Assembly: GCA_035634055.1 (NCBI GenBank)
Contig: DASQDR010000008.1
Span: forward strand, 1-24,325
Direction of reading: 5' to 3'
DNA length: 24,325 nucleotides
Origin: JAICTV01 sp035634055
GTDB lineage: Bacteria; Planctomycetota; Phycisphaerae; Tepidisphaerales; Tepidisphaeraceae
In this document: positions 16,005 to 24,292 of the stretch, one piece after another
Numbering within the stretch: the stretch's first letter is position 1
How the letters are laid out: each line of letters starts with the position of its first letter
Position numbers and translations under genes: made by a program
The notes under the pieces: model-generated
Database searches by the model: none
Told to the model about the DNA's origin: nothing
What the model saw: the letters and a program-made list of their open reading frames with translations, nothing else

Positions 16005-16868
16005 TTATTCGAGCGGTTCGGCCGCGGCGGGCCGGAAGAGAAATCCGCGGCCCTGGGAGGGCTCGTCGACCCCGCGGATGTGGCACCGGTCGGACGTCAG
16101 GAACTCGCGCACCAGGCGGAGCCCGCACGTCTCGGCGGCGGCCAGGAACTGCTGGCGGTTGAACGCCCAGCCGAAGTAGTCCGAGTCATAGCCGTACCGC
16201 TGCGGCCGTTGCACCACCACGCAAGAGGGCTCGTCCAGCAGCGTGGGCAGACGGGCGACGTAGAGGTAGGAAGAGGCCGCCCCCGCCAGCTTGCGCAGGT
16301 CCGCCTGCCAGTCCCGCGAATATTGGAGGGAGCAACTGGCCAGCACGACGTCGTAGGTGCGCGCGAGGCAATGGGCCTCGTCCGTGTGAAAGTGCGCCTC
16401 GGGCACGAGCGCTCGCCCGCCGCCGCAGAGCGCGGGGACGTCCTTGCAGTGGTAGTCGAGCTCCAGGTCGGGCAGCAGCGCCTTGCTGATCGCGTGGTAG
16501 TGCCCGACGCCGCCGCCCCAGTCGAGCAGCGACAGCTTGCGCTTGACGCGCGCCGCCAGCGCCAGGACGTATCCGAAGCTCATGATGGTGTTGTGCGCGC
16601 CGAGATCGTCGCCGGTCGGCACGCGCGCCTCGTGCGCGACGCCCAGCGGGGCAGTGCCGCGCAGGCACTGGAGGAAGCTTGGCCACTTCGCCTGCTGCGC
16701 CGCCAGCACGCCGGGCGCGTTCCACCCGGCCGGCTCTTCGCCGGGCCAGGCGTCTCCCACGCGCTCCCACTCGGGTGCGGCCGGCGGTGCCCAGCGCTTG
16801 CCAACCGCGCGCAGCGGCGGGAGCAGCGCGGGCGGGACCCAGGGCTTCACGACGTCGGCGACTCTCAT
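16005..16868 (-). CDS. SAM-dependent methyltransferase, TIGR04325-like
   Basis: A 287-residue protein whose LDWGGGVGHYHAI at about 113-127 is the SAM-binding Gly loop. DYHCKDVPALC follows, and YDVVLASCSLQYSRDW is the post-motif strand of class I methyltransferases. The overall pattern resembles the TIGR04325 (LIC12133-type) family found in O-antigen and capsule clusters; I recognise it by style, not by search. It overlaps the upstream ABC ATPase by ATGA (16865-16868), so the two are translated together. In E. coli O8/O9a a methyl (or methyl phosphate) cap on the chain end is read by the Wzt sugar-binding domain. A similar capping role here is an inference. Confidence 0.8.
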   Translation of the reverse strand: MRVADVVKPWVPPALLPPLRAVGKRWAPPAAPEWERVGDAWPGEEPAGWNAPGVLAAQQAKWPSFLQCLRGTAPLGVAHEARVPTGDDLGAHNTIMSFGYVLALAARVKRKLSLLDWGGGVGHYHAISKALLPDLELDYHCKDVPALCGGGRALVPEAHFHTDEAHCLARTYDVVLASCSLQYSRDWQADLRKLAGAASSYLYVARLPTLLDEPSCVVVQRPQRYGYDSDYFGWAFNRQQFLAAAETCGLRLVREFLTSDRCHIRGVDEPSQGRGFLFRPAAAEPLE

Positions 16869-18175
16869 CGTTCTCCCACGTTCACCGCTAACCCAGAGGC
16901 CCGAAGGGACGATGCCCCCTTTGGCCCGGCCAGGCGCTTCCACGGCAGATCGACCAGCACGCAGCCGATCTCGTTTCGCCCGTACTCGTATCGCGCCGAG
17001 CCGGTGTCCTCGATTTCGAACGACAGGGCATGCTCGCGCACGTCGAAGTTCTCGACGTTCGGCACGTGCAGCGCCACCGTCATCGAGTAATCGCCTGGCA
17101 CGAGGAACTGCGGCGGCAGTTGGACGGCCAGCTCGTGGTCGCCCGGTTCTTCCACGATCACGCGCGGGTTCGCGTAAAGATTGGTGTGGTAGAAGATCCG
17201 GTCGCCGCGGTAGTTGAAGACCTCGACGCCCGCCTGGAGCCCCGGGATGCGCCGCTTGAGCGAGAAGGCCATGCGCACGTTGATCGGCCGGCGGACGTCG
17301 AAGGTGGTGGCAGCGACGCCTTGGTCATCCGACAGTTGCAGGCGCGTGAAGCACGCGTCGCTGGCGCCGTTGGCAAGATCGATCATCGCCCTGCCGCCGC
17401 CGCCGCCGCCGCCGCCACTGCCACTGGAGAGGTAGGAGCGCGTGACCTGGTCCGGCGTGCCGTCCGCCGCCACGGCGCCTCCGTCGAGTAGCACGCAGCG
17501 GGTGCACAGGTCGTTCACCGCACCCATGTTGTGGCTGACGAAGAGGACCGTCCGCCCCTGCCGGCGCGAGACGTCCTGCATCTTGCCCATGCACTTCTTC
17601 TGGAAGTCGGCGTCGCCGACGGCCAGCACCTCGTCCACGATCAGGATGTCCGGGTCGAGGTGGGCCGCGACCGCGAACGCCAGGCGCACGTACATGCCGC
17701 TGCTGTAGCGCTTGACCGGCGTGTCGAGGAAGCGCTCGACACCGGCGAAGTCGACGATCGCGTCGAACTGCCGCCGAACCTCCGCCCGCCGCATCCCCAG
17801 GATCTGCCCGTTGAGGAAAATGTTCTCACGCCCGGTCAGCTCCGGGTGAAAGCCGGTGCCGACCTCGAGCAGGCTGCCGACGCGGCCATACAAATCGATC
17901 GCGCCGGCGGTCGGCTCGCTGATGCGGCTGATGATCTTCAGCAACGTGCTCTTGCCCGCGCCGTTGCGTCCGATGATGCCGACGATCTCGCCGCGGCGGA
18001 CGTCGAAGCTCACGTCGTTCAGCGCCCAGAACGTCTCGCGCTGCCGCCGCCGGAGCGGGTTGGCCAGGCGGTGCAGCAGAGTCTGCGCCAGCGTGGAGTG
18101 GTCCGTCCTGCCGTGCTCGATCACGTACGACTTGGAGACGCCGCGGATGGAAAGGGCAAGTTCGCTAGATGACAT
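16865..18175 (-). CDS. wzt: Polysaccharide ABC exporter ATPase with C-terminal binding domain (Wzt-type)
   Basis: A 436-residue protein. The nucleotide-binding domain has Walker A GRNGAGKST (69-77), signature YSSGMYVRLAFAVA, Walker B ILIVDEVLAVGD and the H-loop FVSHNMG. These are in standard order for the polysaccharide/teichoic exporter group. Residues about 265-420 form a beta-rich domain (FSLKRRIPGLQAGVEVFNYR, FLVPGDYSMTVALHVPN) like the Wzt carbohydrate-binding domain that selects finished chains. Eight Gly codons in a row (254-261) form the hinge. The start has AGAGG 7 nt upstream and overlaps the permease stop by 11 bp. It pairs with the permease to export the polymer across the inner membrane. 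Confidence 0.93.
   Translation of the reverse strand: MSSSELALSIRGVSKSYVIEHGRTDHSTLAQTLLHRLANPLRRRQRETFWALNDVSFDVRRGEIVGIIGRNGAGKSTLLKIISRISEPTAGAIDLYGRVGSLLEVGTGFHPELTGRENIFLNGQILGMRRAEVRRQFDAIVDFAGVERFLDTPVKRYSSGMYVRLAFAVAAHLDPDILIVDEVLAVGDADFQKKCMGKMQDVSRRQGRTVLFVSHNMGAVNDLCTRCVLLDGGAVAADGTPDQVTRSYLSSGSGGGGGGGGRAMIDLANGASDACFTRLQLSDDQGVAATTFDVRRPINVRMAFSLKRRIPGLQAGVEVFNYRGDRIFYHTNLYANPRVIVEEPGDHELAVQLPPQFLVPGDYSMTVALHVPNVENFDVREHALSFEIEDTGSARYEYGRNEIGCVLVDLPWKRLAGPKGASSLRASGLAVNVGER
17393..17416. repeat. (GCC)8 trinucleotide run encoding Gly8
   Basis: Eight tandem GCC units on the plus strand read as eight GGC glycine codons in the ATPase gene. The run sits exactly at the linker between the ATPase and sugar-binding domains. 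Length changes by slippage would stay in frame. Confidence 0.9.
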
Positions 18176-19172
18176 CGGCGAACCTCTTCTGCATGTGGCT
18201 GAACCCGAGGATGCCGACGGTGAGCGCGGCGAGCGAGAACGCTCCGGCGTAAGCAAGGTGTGCGAAGTCCAATTGGCCCGTCCCCAGCAGCGACCAGCGG
18301 AAGCCCTCGAGCGGGCCGACCAGCGGGTTGAGCGCGTAGAGCGTCCGGTACGGCGCCGGCACCGCCGACAGCCCGTAGGCGACGGGACTGGCGTAGAGCA
18401 GGCATTGCAGGAAGACCGGCAGCACGTACTGCACGTCGCGGTAGCTCACCGTCAGCGCCGAGACGAACAGCGCCGCGCCCGTCGCGGTCATCACGATCAT
18501 CAGCGACCAGACCGGCAGCAGCAGCAGCCCGCGCCCGGGCGGCACGCCCCACGCGGCCATCAGCACCACCAGCACCGACAGCGCGATGCAGACGTCGAGC
18601 AGGCAAGAGAGCACCGCGGACAGCGGCAGGATCATGCGCGGGAAGTAGACCTTGGAGACCAGTTGCGAGTTGCCGACGAGGCAGACGCCCGCCTTGCTCG
18701 TCACGCCGCTGAACACGTTCCACGCCAGCAGCCCGGCGAAGGAGAAGAGGAAGTACGGGACGCCTTCGCTGGAGAGGTTAGCGACCTTCCCGAACACGAA
18801 GGAGAAGATGCCGGCGGCCATCAGCGGCTGGAGCACGACCCACGCCACGCCCAGCGCCGTCTGGCGGTAGCGGAGCTTGACGTCGCGCCACGCAAGCGCG
18901 ACCAGCAGGTCGCGGAAGCGCCACACCTCGCGGAGGTTCAACGCCCAGCGCGAGCTGGCGCGGATCGTCAGCAGCGGCTTGGGAGCGACGCCTGGCAAGC
19001 CATCCTGACGCGCGGCGTCGTCGCCGGTGACAGCGGCGTAGCCGGCGTGGGCGACGGTGGCGGCGGCGGGCGCCTTCAGGACAGTATCGACCGCCTGCAC
19101 GGCGCCGGCCGCGGCGTCTCGACCTTCGGCCAGCGCGCGGTGAAGCGAAGGTTCCGCCGCCATCCCGCTCAT
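18165..19172 (-). CDS. wzm: Polysaccharide ABC exporter permease (Wzm-type, ABC-2)
   Basis: A 335-residue membrane protein. About 70 hydrophilic residues precede the recognisable ABC-2 start WRFRDLLVALAWRDVKLRYR, the amphipathic element just before the first membrane helix. Six hydrophobic segments follow, and YASPVAYGLSAVPAPYRTLYALNP is the usual late ABC-2 sequence. The N-terminal tail is longer than in typical Wzm proteins of about 260 residues and is Ala-rich without a domain I recognise. The ATG at 19172 overlaps the upstream GT4 stop as ATGA; a second ATG nine bases on is possible. It forms the channel of the exporter with the ATPase encoded immediately downstream. Confidence 0.93.
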   Translation of the reverse strand: MSGMAAEPSLHRALAEGRDAAAGAVQAVDTVLKAPAAATVAHAGYAAVTGDDAARQDGLPGVAPKPLLTIRASSRWALNLREVWRFRDLLVALAWRDVKLRYRQTALGVAWVVLQPLMAAGIFSFVFGKVANLSSEGVPYFLFSFAGLLAWNVFSGVTSKAGVCLVGNSQLVSKVYFPRMILPLSAVLSCLLDVCIALSVLVVLMAAWGVPPGRGLLLLPVWSLMIVMTATGAALFVSALTVSYRDVQYVLPVFLQCLLYASPVAYGLSAVPAPYRTLYALNPLVGPLEGFRWSLLGTGQLDFAHLAYAGAFSLAALTVGILGFSHMQKRFADVI

Positions 19173-20404
19173 GCTCGCACCACTTCCTCGTACACGCCTC
19201 GCACGCGCCGCGCCACCACCGACCAATCGAACTGTCGCCGCGCGTGCTCGCGGCACGCGCGGGCGCTGGGCACCTTCACCTGCCGGGCGAGGAGCGCGCT
19301 GACGACTTCCGCCAGCTCGCGCGGGCCCGGACGGGCGAGCACCAGATCGGCGCTCAGCCCCTGCACCACCTCCGGCAGCCCGCCCACCGGCGTCACAACG
19401 ACCGGCGTCCCCGCCGCCAGTGACTCCGCCGCCGACAGCCCGAACCCCTCCAGCGCCACGCTCGGCACGACGGTGAGATCGGCGGCGCGGTAGGCGAGCG
19501 GCAGGTCGTCATCGGGAAGAAAGCCGAGCAACCTGACGCCCTCCCGGATGCCGCGCGCCTCGATGCGCGCTTGCAACTCCCGCGTCAGGCGCCCGGCGCC
19601 CGCGATCATCAACAGCGCGTCCGGCCGGCGGGCGCGGACCACTTTCGTTGCGTCGATCAGGTCCTCGAGCCCCATCCGGCTCGCGAGGCGGCGGACGGCC
19701 AGCACGATCGGGCGATCCGTCGGCCAGCCGAGCAGCCGCCGCGCCTGCGAGCGCGTCTCGCACACGTCGAACCGCGCGGTATCGACGCCGCCGGGAACGA
19801 TGCGAAGGCGCTCCTCGCTCACGCCGTACTCCCGGCAGAGGATCTCGCCGAACGCGCGCGACAGGACGATGATGCGATCCGCCGCCCCGTACACCGGCCG
19901 CTCGACGCGGCGCTTGATCGCCTGCGCCAAGCGCCCCGCCCCCTCGGCCCGCCCCTCGGCCGCCCAGGGGCCGTGGAAGTGAACGACCAGTGGTCGCTGC
20001 CGGATCGCGCGCAGCGCCGGCCGGGCGTAGAGCGCGAAGTGCGATACCACCACGTCGTGTCGCCGCCCCGCCAGCTCGCGCTCGACGCACTGCCGGATGC
20101 GCCGCCAGCGACGGATAAGGGATGTCGCTGGCGCGGCGAACGCGCTGACGCTGCCGTTGGTCTCCTCCGCCACGCGCTCCGACGCGCACACCAGCCCGCG
20201 CGCCCGCGCGCCCGCGCCGGGCAGGTGGCGGAGCAGTTCCAGGAAGTACCGATTCAGCCCGCCCGGCTGATCCGGGAACCAACCCATGCCGATCTGAAGC
20301 GTCGCGACCCGCGCACGGCACGGCGAGGTGCCCGCCGGCGGCGACGGCAGCGGCAGCGGCGCGGTGGACACCGCGGGCTCGAGCATGAGCGGGATGGTCG
20401 TCAC
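19169..20404 (-). CDS. Glycosyltransferase family 4
   Basis: A 411-residue GT-B enzyme. Useful signatures are IGMGWFPDQPGGLNRYFLEL in the acceptor half, VPGGVDTARF between domains, and EGFGLSAAE at about 318-326 (E-x7-E) followed by GTPVVVTPVGGLPEVV. The GTG at 20404 makes a GTGA overlap with the upstream stop, and AGGA lies 9 nt before it; an ATG at 20386 is a possible start six residues later. The substrate is not known. It precedes the exporter genes and likely adds a sugar to the chain before export. Confidence 0.92.
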   Translation of the reverse strand: MTTIPLMLEPAVSTAPLPLPSPPAGTSPCRARVATLQIGMGWFPDQPGGLNRYFLELLRHLPGAGARARGLVCASERVAEETNGSVSAFAAPATSLIRRWRRIRQCVERELAGRRHDVVVSHFALYARPALRAIRQRPLVVHFHGPWAAEGRAEGAGRLAQAIKRRVERPVYGAADRIIVLSRAFGEILCREYGVSEERLRIVPGGVDTARFDVCETRSQARRLLGWPTDRPIVLAVRRLASRMGLEDLIDATKVVRARRPDALLMIAGAGRLTRELQARIEARGIREGVRLLGFLPDDDLPLAYRAADLTVVPSVALEGFGLSAAESLAAGTPVVVTPVGGLPEVVQGLSADLVLARPGPRELAEVVSALLARQVKVPSARACREHARRQFDWSVVARRVRGVYEEVVRA

Positions 20405-21519
20405 GACAGGTGTTCCTGGAACAAGGACAAATATCGTTCCGCCGTGGCCTGCCAGCCGTGCGATTCCGCCGCCGCGCGAGCGCCCTCGGCCAGGCGCCGC
20501 CGCAGCGGCGCGTCGCTCGCCAGCTCGCGCATCTTCGATTCGAGCGCGGCGACGTCGTCGGCGTCGTCCATCACGCGGCCGCACGCGGCGGTGACGATCG
20601 CACTGGCGCCCACGGCGCGGGCCGTCACGACCGGCAGGCCCGACGCCAGCGCCTCCAGGACGACGAGCCCGAACGGCTCGTAGCGCGACGGGAAGACCAG
20701 CAGGTCGCACGCGCGCATCAGCCGGGCGACATCATCTCGAAACCCGAGGAAGTGGACGCGGCCCGCGACGCCGAGCTGGTCCGCCAGGCGCGGGAACGGG
20801 CTGCCCGCCGTCGCCCCGGCGACCGCCAAGTGCAGGTCGCGGACGCGCGCCAGCGCGTGCAGCACGGACCGCAGGTTCTTCCGCTCCGTGCGCAGGTCGC
20901 CAACGAACAGCGCCAGGGCCCGCCCCTCCGGCAGGCCCAGTTCGGCCCGCGGCTCGTGGCCGGGCTTGAACTCTTGCAGGTCCACGCCGTTGGGGATCAC
21001 GCGGATCTTCTCACCGTTGACGCCGGACCCGACCAGCTCGGACTTCACCCGCTCCGACACCGCCACCACCGTCCGCGCCGCAGCGAAGGCGTCGCGCTCG
21101 CGGCCGACGTTGTAGCGCGTGTACGCCCGCTGGTACCACGCGCGCGGGCTGGCCGCCGATCGGCCGCTCGATCCGCGCGCCTTGCGCCAGCCGTGGTGGA
21201 CGAAGTGGCAAAGGTTCACGTGGTGCGGGCGCGTGAGGGTGAAGCCATTGGCGACCACGAGGTCGTACGTCGCGCTCGCGCTGGCCAGCAACCCGTTTGC
21301 GGCGCGGGCGAAGCCGGCGACCTCCATCAGCCGCGGCTTGTGGAACCGCGGCGAGACGCGGATCCACTTCGCGCCGCGGCGGACCAGTTCCGCATCCACG
21401 CGGTCCGCCACCAGCGTGATGTCGTTGCCCCGCGCGAGGCAGTGGCGCGCGATCTCGTGGTTGACGCGCCCTTGCCCGTCGCCGCGCTCCACGCGATGTG
21501 TGACCAGCGCGATCTTCAT
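20401..21519 (-). CDS. Glycosyltransferase family 4 (WaaG-like)
   Basis: A 372-residue GT-B enzyme. MKIALVTHRVERGDGQGRVN starts the acceptor domain; HHVNLCHFVHHGW and VVAVSERVKSELV follow. IRVIPNGVDLQEF links the domains. The donor motif is RYEPFGLVVLEALASGLPVV, E-x7-E near 280-290. The pattern resembles LPS-core enzymes of the WaaG kind, though no specific activity can be claimed. The start ATG overlaps the upstream stop as ATGA, and no separate ribosome site is visible, so it probably relies on coupled translation. Confidence 0.92.
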   Translation of the reverse strand: MKIALVTHRVERGDGQGRVNHEIARHCLARGNDITLVADRVDAELVRRGAKWIRVSPRFHKPRLMEVAGFARAANGLLASASATYDLVVANGFTLTRPHHVNLCHFVHHGWRKARGSSGRSAASPRAWYQRAYTRYNVGRERDAFAAARTVVAVSERVKSELVGSGVNGEKIRVIPNGVDLQEFKPGHEPRAELGLPEGRALALFVGDLRTERKNLRSVLHALARVRDLHLAVAGATAGSPFPRLADQLGVAGRVHFLGFRDDVARLMRACDLLVFPSRYEPFGLVVLEALASGLPVVTARAVGASAIVTAACGRVMDDADDVAALESKMRELASDAPLRRRLAEGARAAAESHGWQATAERYLSLFQEHLS

Positions 21520-23012
21520 GCGCGTGCCGTGGCGAGAGCAGGTCGTAGACTTCGTGACATTCCCTGGGGCGACTCCGCCGCGGGAGGCTCGGCCGCCACT
21601 TCTGCCCCGCTCAGTCGATCCAGCGCACCGATGCAGAACCAGAGCAGCGCGACAACCGCGTAGTGCCCACCGATGAGCCAGTTGCCCAGTTCGGCCACGA
21701 GCATGCCGAGGACGCAGAGCGCGACCCACCCGCCGCTCCGCCGCCAGTAGAGCGCCGCGCGGCGAAGGACCGTGATGACGAGCGCGACGTAGAGCAGTCC
21801 GCCGGGCAGGCCGAGTGACACGAACAGATTGCTGATGTCGAGCTCCGTCGAGCCACCGCGACCACCGAATTTCGTCGCCGCCATGGTGGTCGCACCCAGG
21901 CCGTGGCCGAGCGGGCTGGAGATGGAACCGGTGATCCCCTCGATCACCATCTCGCCGTGCACGCGGGCGGACGATCGCTGCGGATCAAGGGGGTTGAGCA
22001 GCCCGCCCACCTGGTGCTGGAGGATCGGCGCGACGCGAGACCCGCTCCCCGACGCCGGCAGCGCCGCGAGCAACACGATGAGGACCAGCACGCAGCCCCC
22101 GCCCGCGAAGATCAATCGACTGCCCCACGCCGAGACGCTTCGGCCCTGCACGCTCCAGAGCACCGCGGCGGCGGCGGGGATGGTCACAAAGATCGATCGG
22201 CTGCCCTGGAGGAAGACGGCCATGACCATCAGCGGGGCCAGGATCGCGGCCAATCCCACGCGCCGGAAGAAGACGCCCGCGACCACGAGCGCTGTCGCGA
22301 CGCTGACGTAGTGGCCGAACTCAGCGGAGGAGGTGAAGAACGAGAACGGCCGCACCAGCCCCGCCGCCAGGTAGAGCGAAGCGTAGCCCGCGAGTTGCAC
22401 CCACCGCTCCTGGTACGGGAGCAGGCCGAAGAAGGCTTGGTAGATGCCCAGGGCCGACGCGACGGCCGCGCATGGAATCACGAGCCGACGGAAGAGTTGC
22501 TCGAGGAACGCTTCGCTCCCCAGCCACTGCCCCACCCAGAACCACAGCATCGGCACCAGGTAGAACAGCGCGCCCGCGACGCCGACGGCGATGCCACCCT
22601 GTGACGGGTTGAACACCTGCGCGGTCATCAATGCCATGAGCACGAGCATCAGCCGCGAGATTGTCGAGTTTGCGCGCAGCGCGCCGCTGTAGAGCGCGGT
22701 CGCCGCCAGCAGCACCGCCACGGCTGGGCCGATGAGGATCATCGGGTCCCACGCGCTGGTGCGCACTTCGGGCAGCACGAGGCGGCGCAGGTCGCCCATC
22801 ACCGCGAGGTAGCCGAACGCCGCCAGCACCGCGGCCCGCGGGTGCAGCAGCGCGACGACGCCCAGCAGCATCATCAGCAACAGCGCCGCGCCCGCCTGGT
22901 CGATGCCGCGGCACAAGACCAGCGTCAGCCCCGCCGATCCCAGCGCGCAGCCGATCGGGACGAGCTGTGCCGCGGACCAGTCGGGACGAAATTGCGTGGC
23001 TGCACGCTGCAT
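21516..23012 (-). CDS. O-antigen ligase/polymerase-type membrane protein
   Basis: A 498-residue protein with about 11-12 hydrophobic segments and one larger hydrophilic loop at about 314-400 (VAPILQHQVGGLLNPLDPQR, SSPLGHGLGATTM). The loop's R-x...H-G / PLGHGLG pattern is the part of the WaaL/Wzy (O-antigen ligase) superfamily that faces the periplasm. Such proteins join finished polysaccharide to lipid A or another acceptor, or polymerise repeat units. The ATG at 23012 is the best start; an upstream ATG at 23090 would overlap the preceding gene by 49 bp. In a cluster with Wzm/Wzt, a ligase role is more likely than polymerase, but both are possible. Confidence 0.88.
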   Translation of the reverse strand: MQRAATQFRPDWSAAQLVPIGCALGSAGLTLVLCRGIDQAGAALLLMMLLGVVALLHPRAAVLAAFGYLAVMGDLRRLVLPEVRTSAWDPMILIGPAVAVLLAATALYSGALRANSTISRLMLVLMALMTAQVFNPSQGGIAVGVAGALFYLVPMLWFWVGQWLGSEAFLEQLFRRLVIPCAAVASALGIYQAFFGLLPYQERWVQLAGYASLYLAAGLVRPFSFFTSSAEFGHYVSVATALVVAGVFFRRVGLAAILAPLMVMAVFLQGSRSIFVTIPAAAAVLWSVQGRSVSAWGSRLIFAGGGCVLVLIVLLAALPASGSGSRVAPILQHQVGGLLNPLDPQRSSARVHGEMVIEGITGSISSPLGHGLGATTMAATKFGGRGGSTELDISNLFVSLGLPGGLLYVALVITVLRRAALYWRRSGGWVALCVLGMLVAELGNWLIGGHYAVVALLWFCIGALDRLSGAEVAAEPPAAESPQGMSRSLRPALATARA

Positions 23013-23041
23013 GATGGCACGGCGGCGGCGCTCGGCGCGAT

Positions 23042-24292
23042 CTAGCTGCCCTGGCGCTCGCTCGATGTCAGCGCGACCGGTTCGCGCCACAGTTTGGGGC
23101 CCCTCTCGCGCTGCGGGCCGAGCGCCGATGCGATTTCCTCGCTTGTCTCCGGCAGGTTCGCCTCCGCGAGGAAATGCCGGTCGTCACGCGGCCAGCCGCG
23201 TTTGAAATCCGCCCACTGCTGCTCCACCAGGCTGGCGAACGCGTCACGGAAGCGGCTGACGGAGAAGCGGTGCGCGTGCTGGCGGATCGCCGCCGCGTCC
23301 CAGTCCACCCGCTCGAACGCGTCGACCGCGGCCATCAGGCTTTCGGGCGACTGCTCGTGGAAGAACACGCCGGTTCGGCCGGCGACGACCGATTCGGTCA
23401 CCCCGCCCCGCCCGAAGGCGATGACCGGCGTGCCGCACGCCTGCGCCTCGACCGGCGCGATGCCGAAATCTTCCTCGGCCGCGAAGACGAAACCACGCGC
23501 CAGTTGCATGAAGCGGTGCAGCCGCTCGGGCGGTTGGTGGCCGACGATCTGCACGTTTGGCCCCGCCGCCGCGCGAAGCCGGCGGAACTCCGGCCCCGTT
23601 CCCACGACGATCAGCCGCCGCCGCGGCATCCGGTTGAACGCTTCGACGATCAGGTCCACGCGCTTGTACGGCACCAGCCGCGAGACCGTGACGTAGTAGT
23701 CGTCGCGCGCCCCCTCGGCGGGCAGGAAGCGGTGGGTGTCCACCGGCGGATAGATGGTCACCGCGTGCCGGCGATACGCCTTTTCCACCCGGCGGCCGAC
23801 GAAGCGCGAGTTACTCACGAAGACGTCGACGCCGTTGGCCGAGCGCACGTCCCACCCGCGGAAGTAGTGCAGGATCAGCCGTGCCGCCAGCGAGTGCAGC
23901 AGCCCGCCGTGACACAGCAGCTTGGGCTGGTCCCACGCGAAGCGCGCGGGCGTGTGGCAGTAGCAGACGTGAAGCTGGTCAGACCGGGTGACGACGCCCT
24001 TGGCGGCGATGTAGGAGCTGGAGATGACGATGTCGTACCCGGAGACATCGAGCTGCTCGATCGCGAAGGGCATCAGTGGCAGGTAGGTCCGGTGCTTCTT
24101 GCGGACCAGCGGCATGTGCTGGAGGAAGCTGGTGCGCACCGGCTTGTTGAGGATGAAATCCCGTCCGTCGGCGGGGAGGAAGTCGACGAGGCTGAACAGG
24201 TCCGCCTGCGGGAAGATCGTCAGGATCTGCTCCAGCACGCGCTCGGCGCCGGCGTAGGTGTAGAGGAAGTCATGCACCAGCGCCACCTTCAT
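23042..24292 (-). CDS. Glycosyltransferase family 4 (WbaZ/mannosyltransferase-like)
   Basis: A 416-residue GT-B enzyme. MKVALVHDFLYTYAGAERVL and CYCHTPARFAWD are strong marks of the WbaZ/WbdB type, whose members often transfer mannose or fucose from GDP-sugars. YYVTVSRLVPYKRVDLIVEA and GTGPEFRRL belong to the donor domain, and EDFGIAPVE at about 273-281 is the E-x7-E motif. GGAG lies 6 nt before the ATG. The final 50 residues are a polar extension after the catalytic core. The gene is the first complete member of the cluster in this window. The mannose assignment rests on family resemblance only. Confidence 0.92.
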   Translation of the reverse strand: MKVALVHDFLYTYAGAERVLEQILTIFPQADLFSLVDFLPADGRDFILNKPVRTSFLQHMPLVRKKHRTYLPLMPFAIEQLDVSGYDIVISSSYIAAKGVVTRSDQLHVCYCHTPARFAWDQPKLLCHGGLLHSLAARLILHYFRGWDVRSANGVDVFVSNSRFVGRRVEKAYRRHAVTIYPPVDTHRFLPAEGARDDYYVTVSRLVPYKRVDLIVEAFNRMPRRRLIVVGTGPEFRRLRAAAGPNVQIVGHQPPERLHRFMQLARGFVFAAEEDFGIAPVEAQACGTPVIAFGRGGVTESVVAGRTGVFFHEQSPESLMAAVDAFERVDWDAAAIRQHAHRFSVSRFRDAFASLVEQQWADFKRGWPRDDRHFLAEANLPETSEEIASALGPQRERGPKLWREPVALTSSERQGS

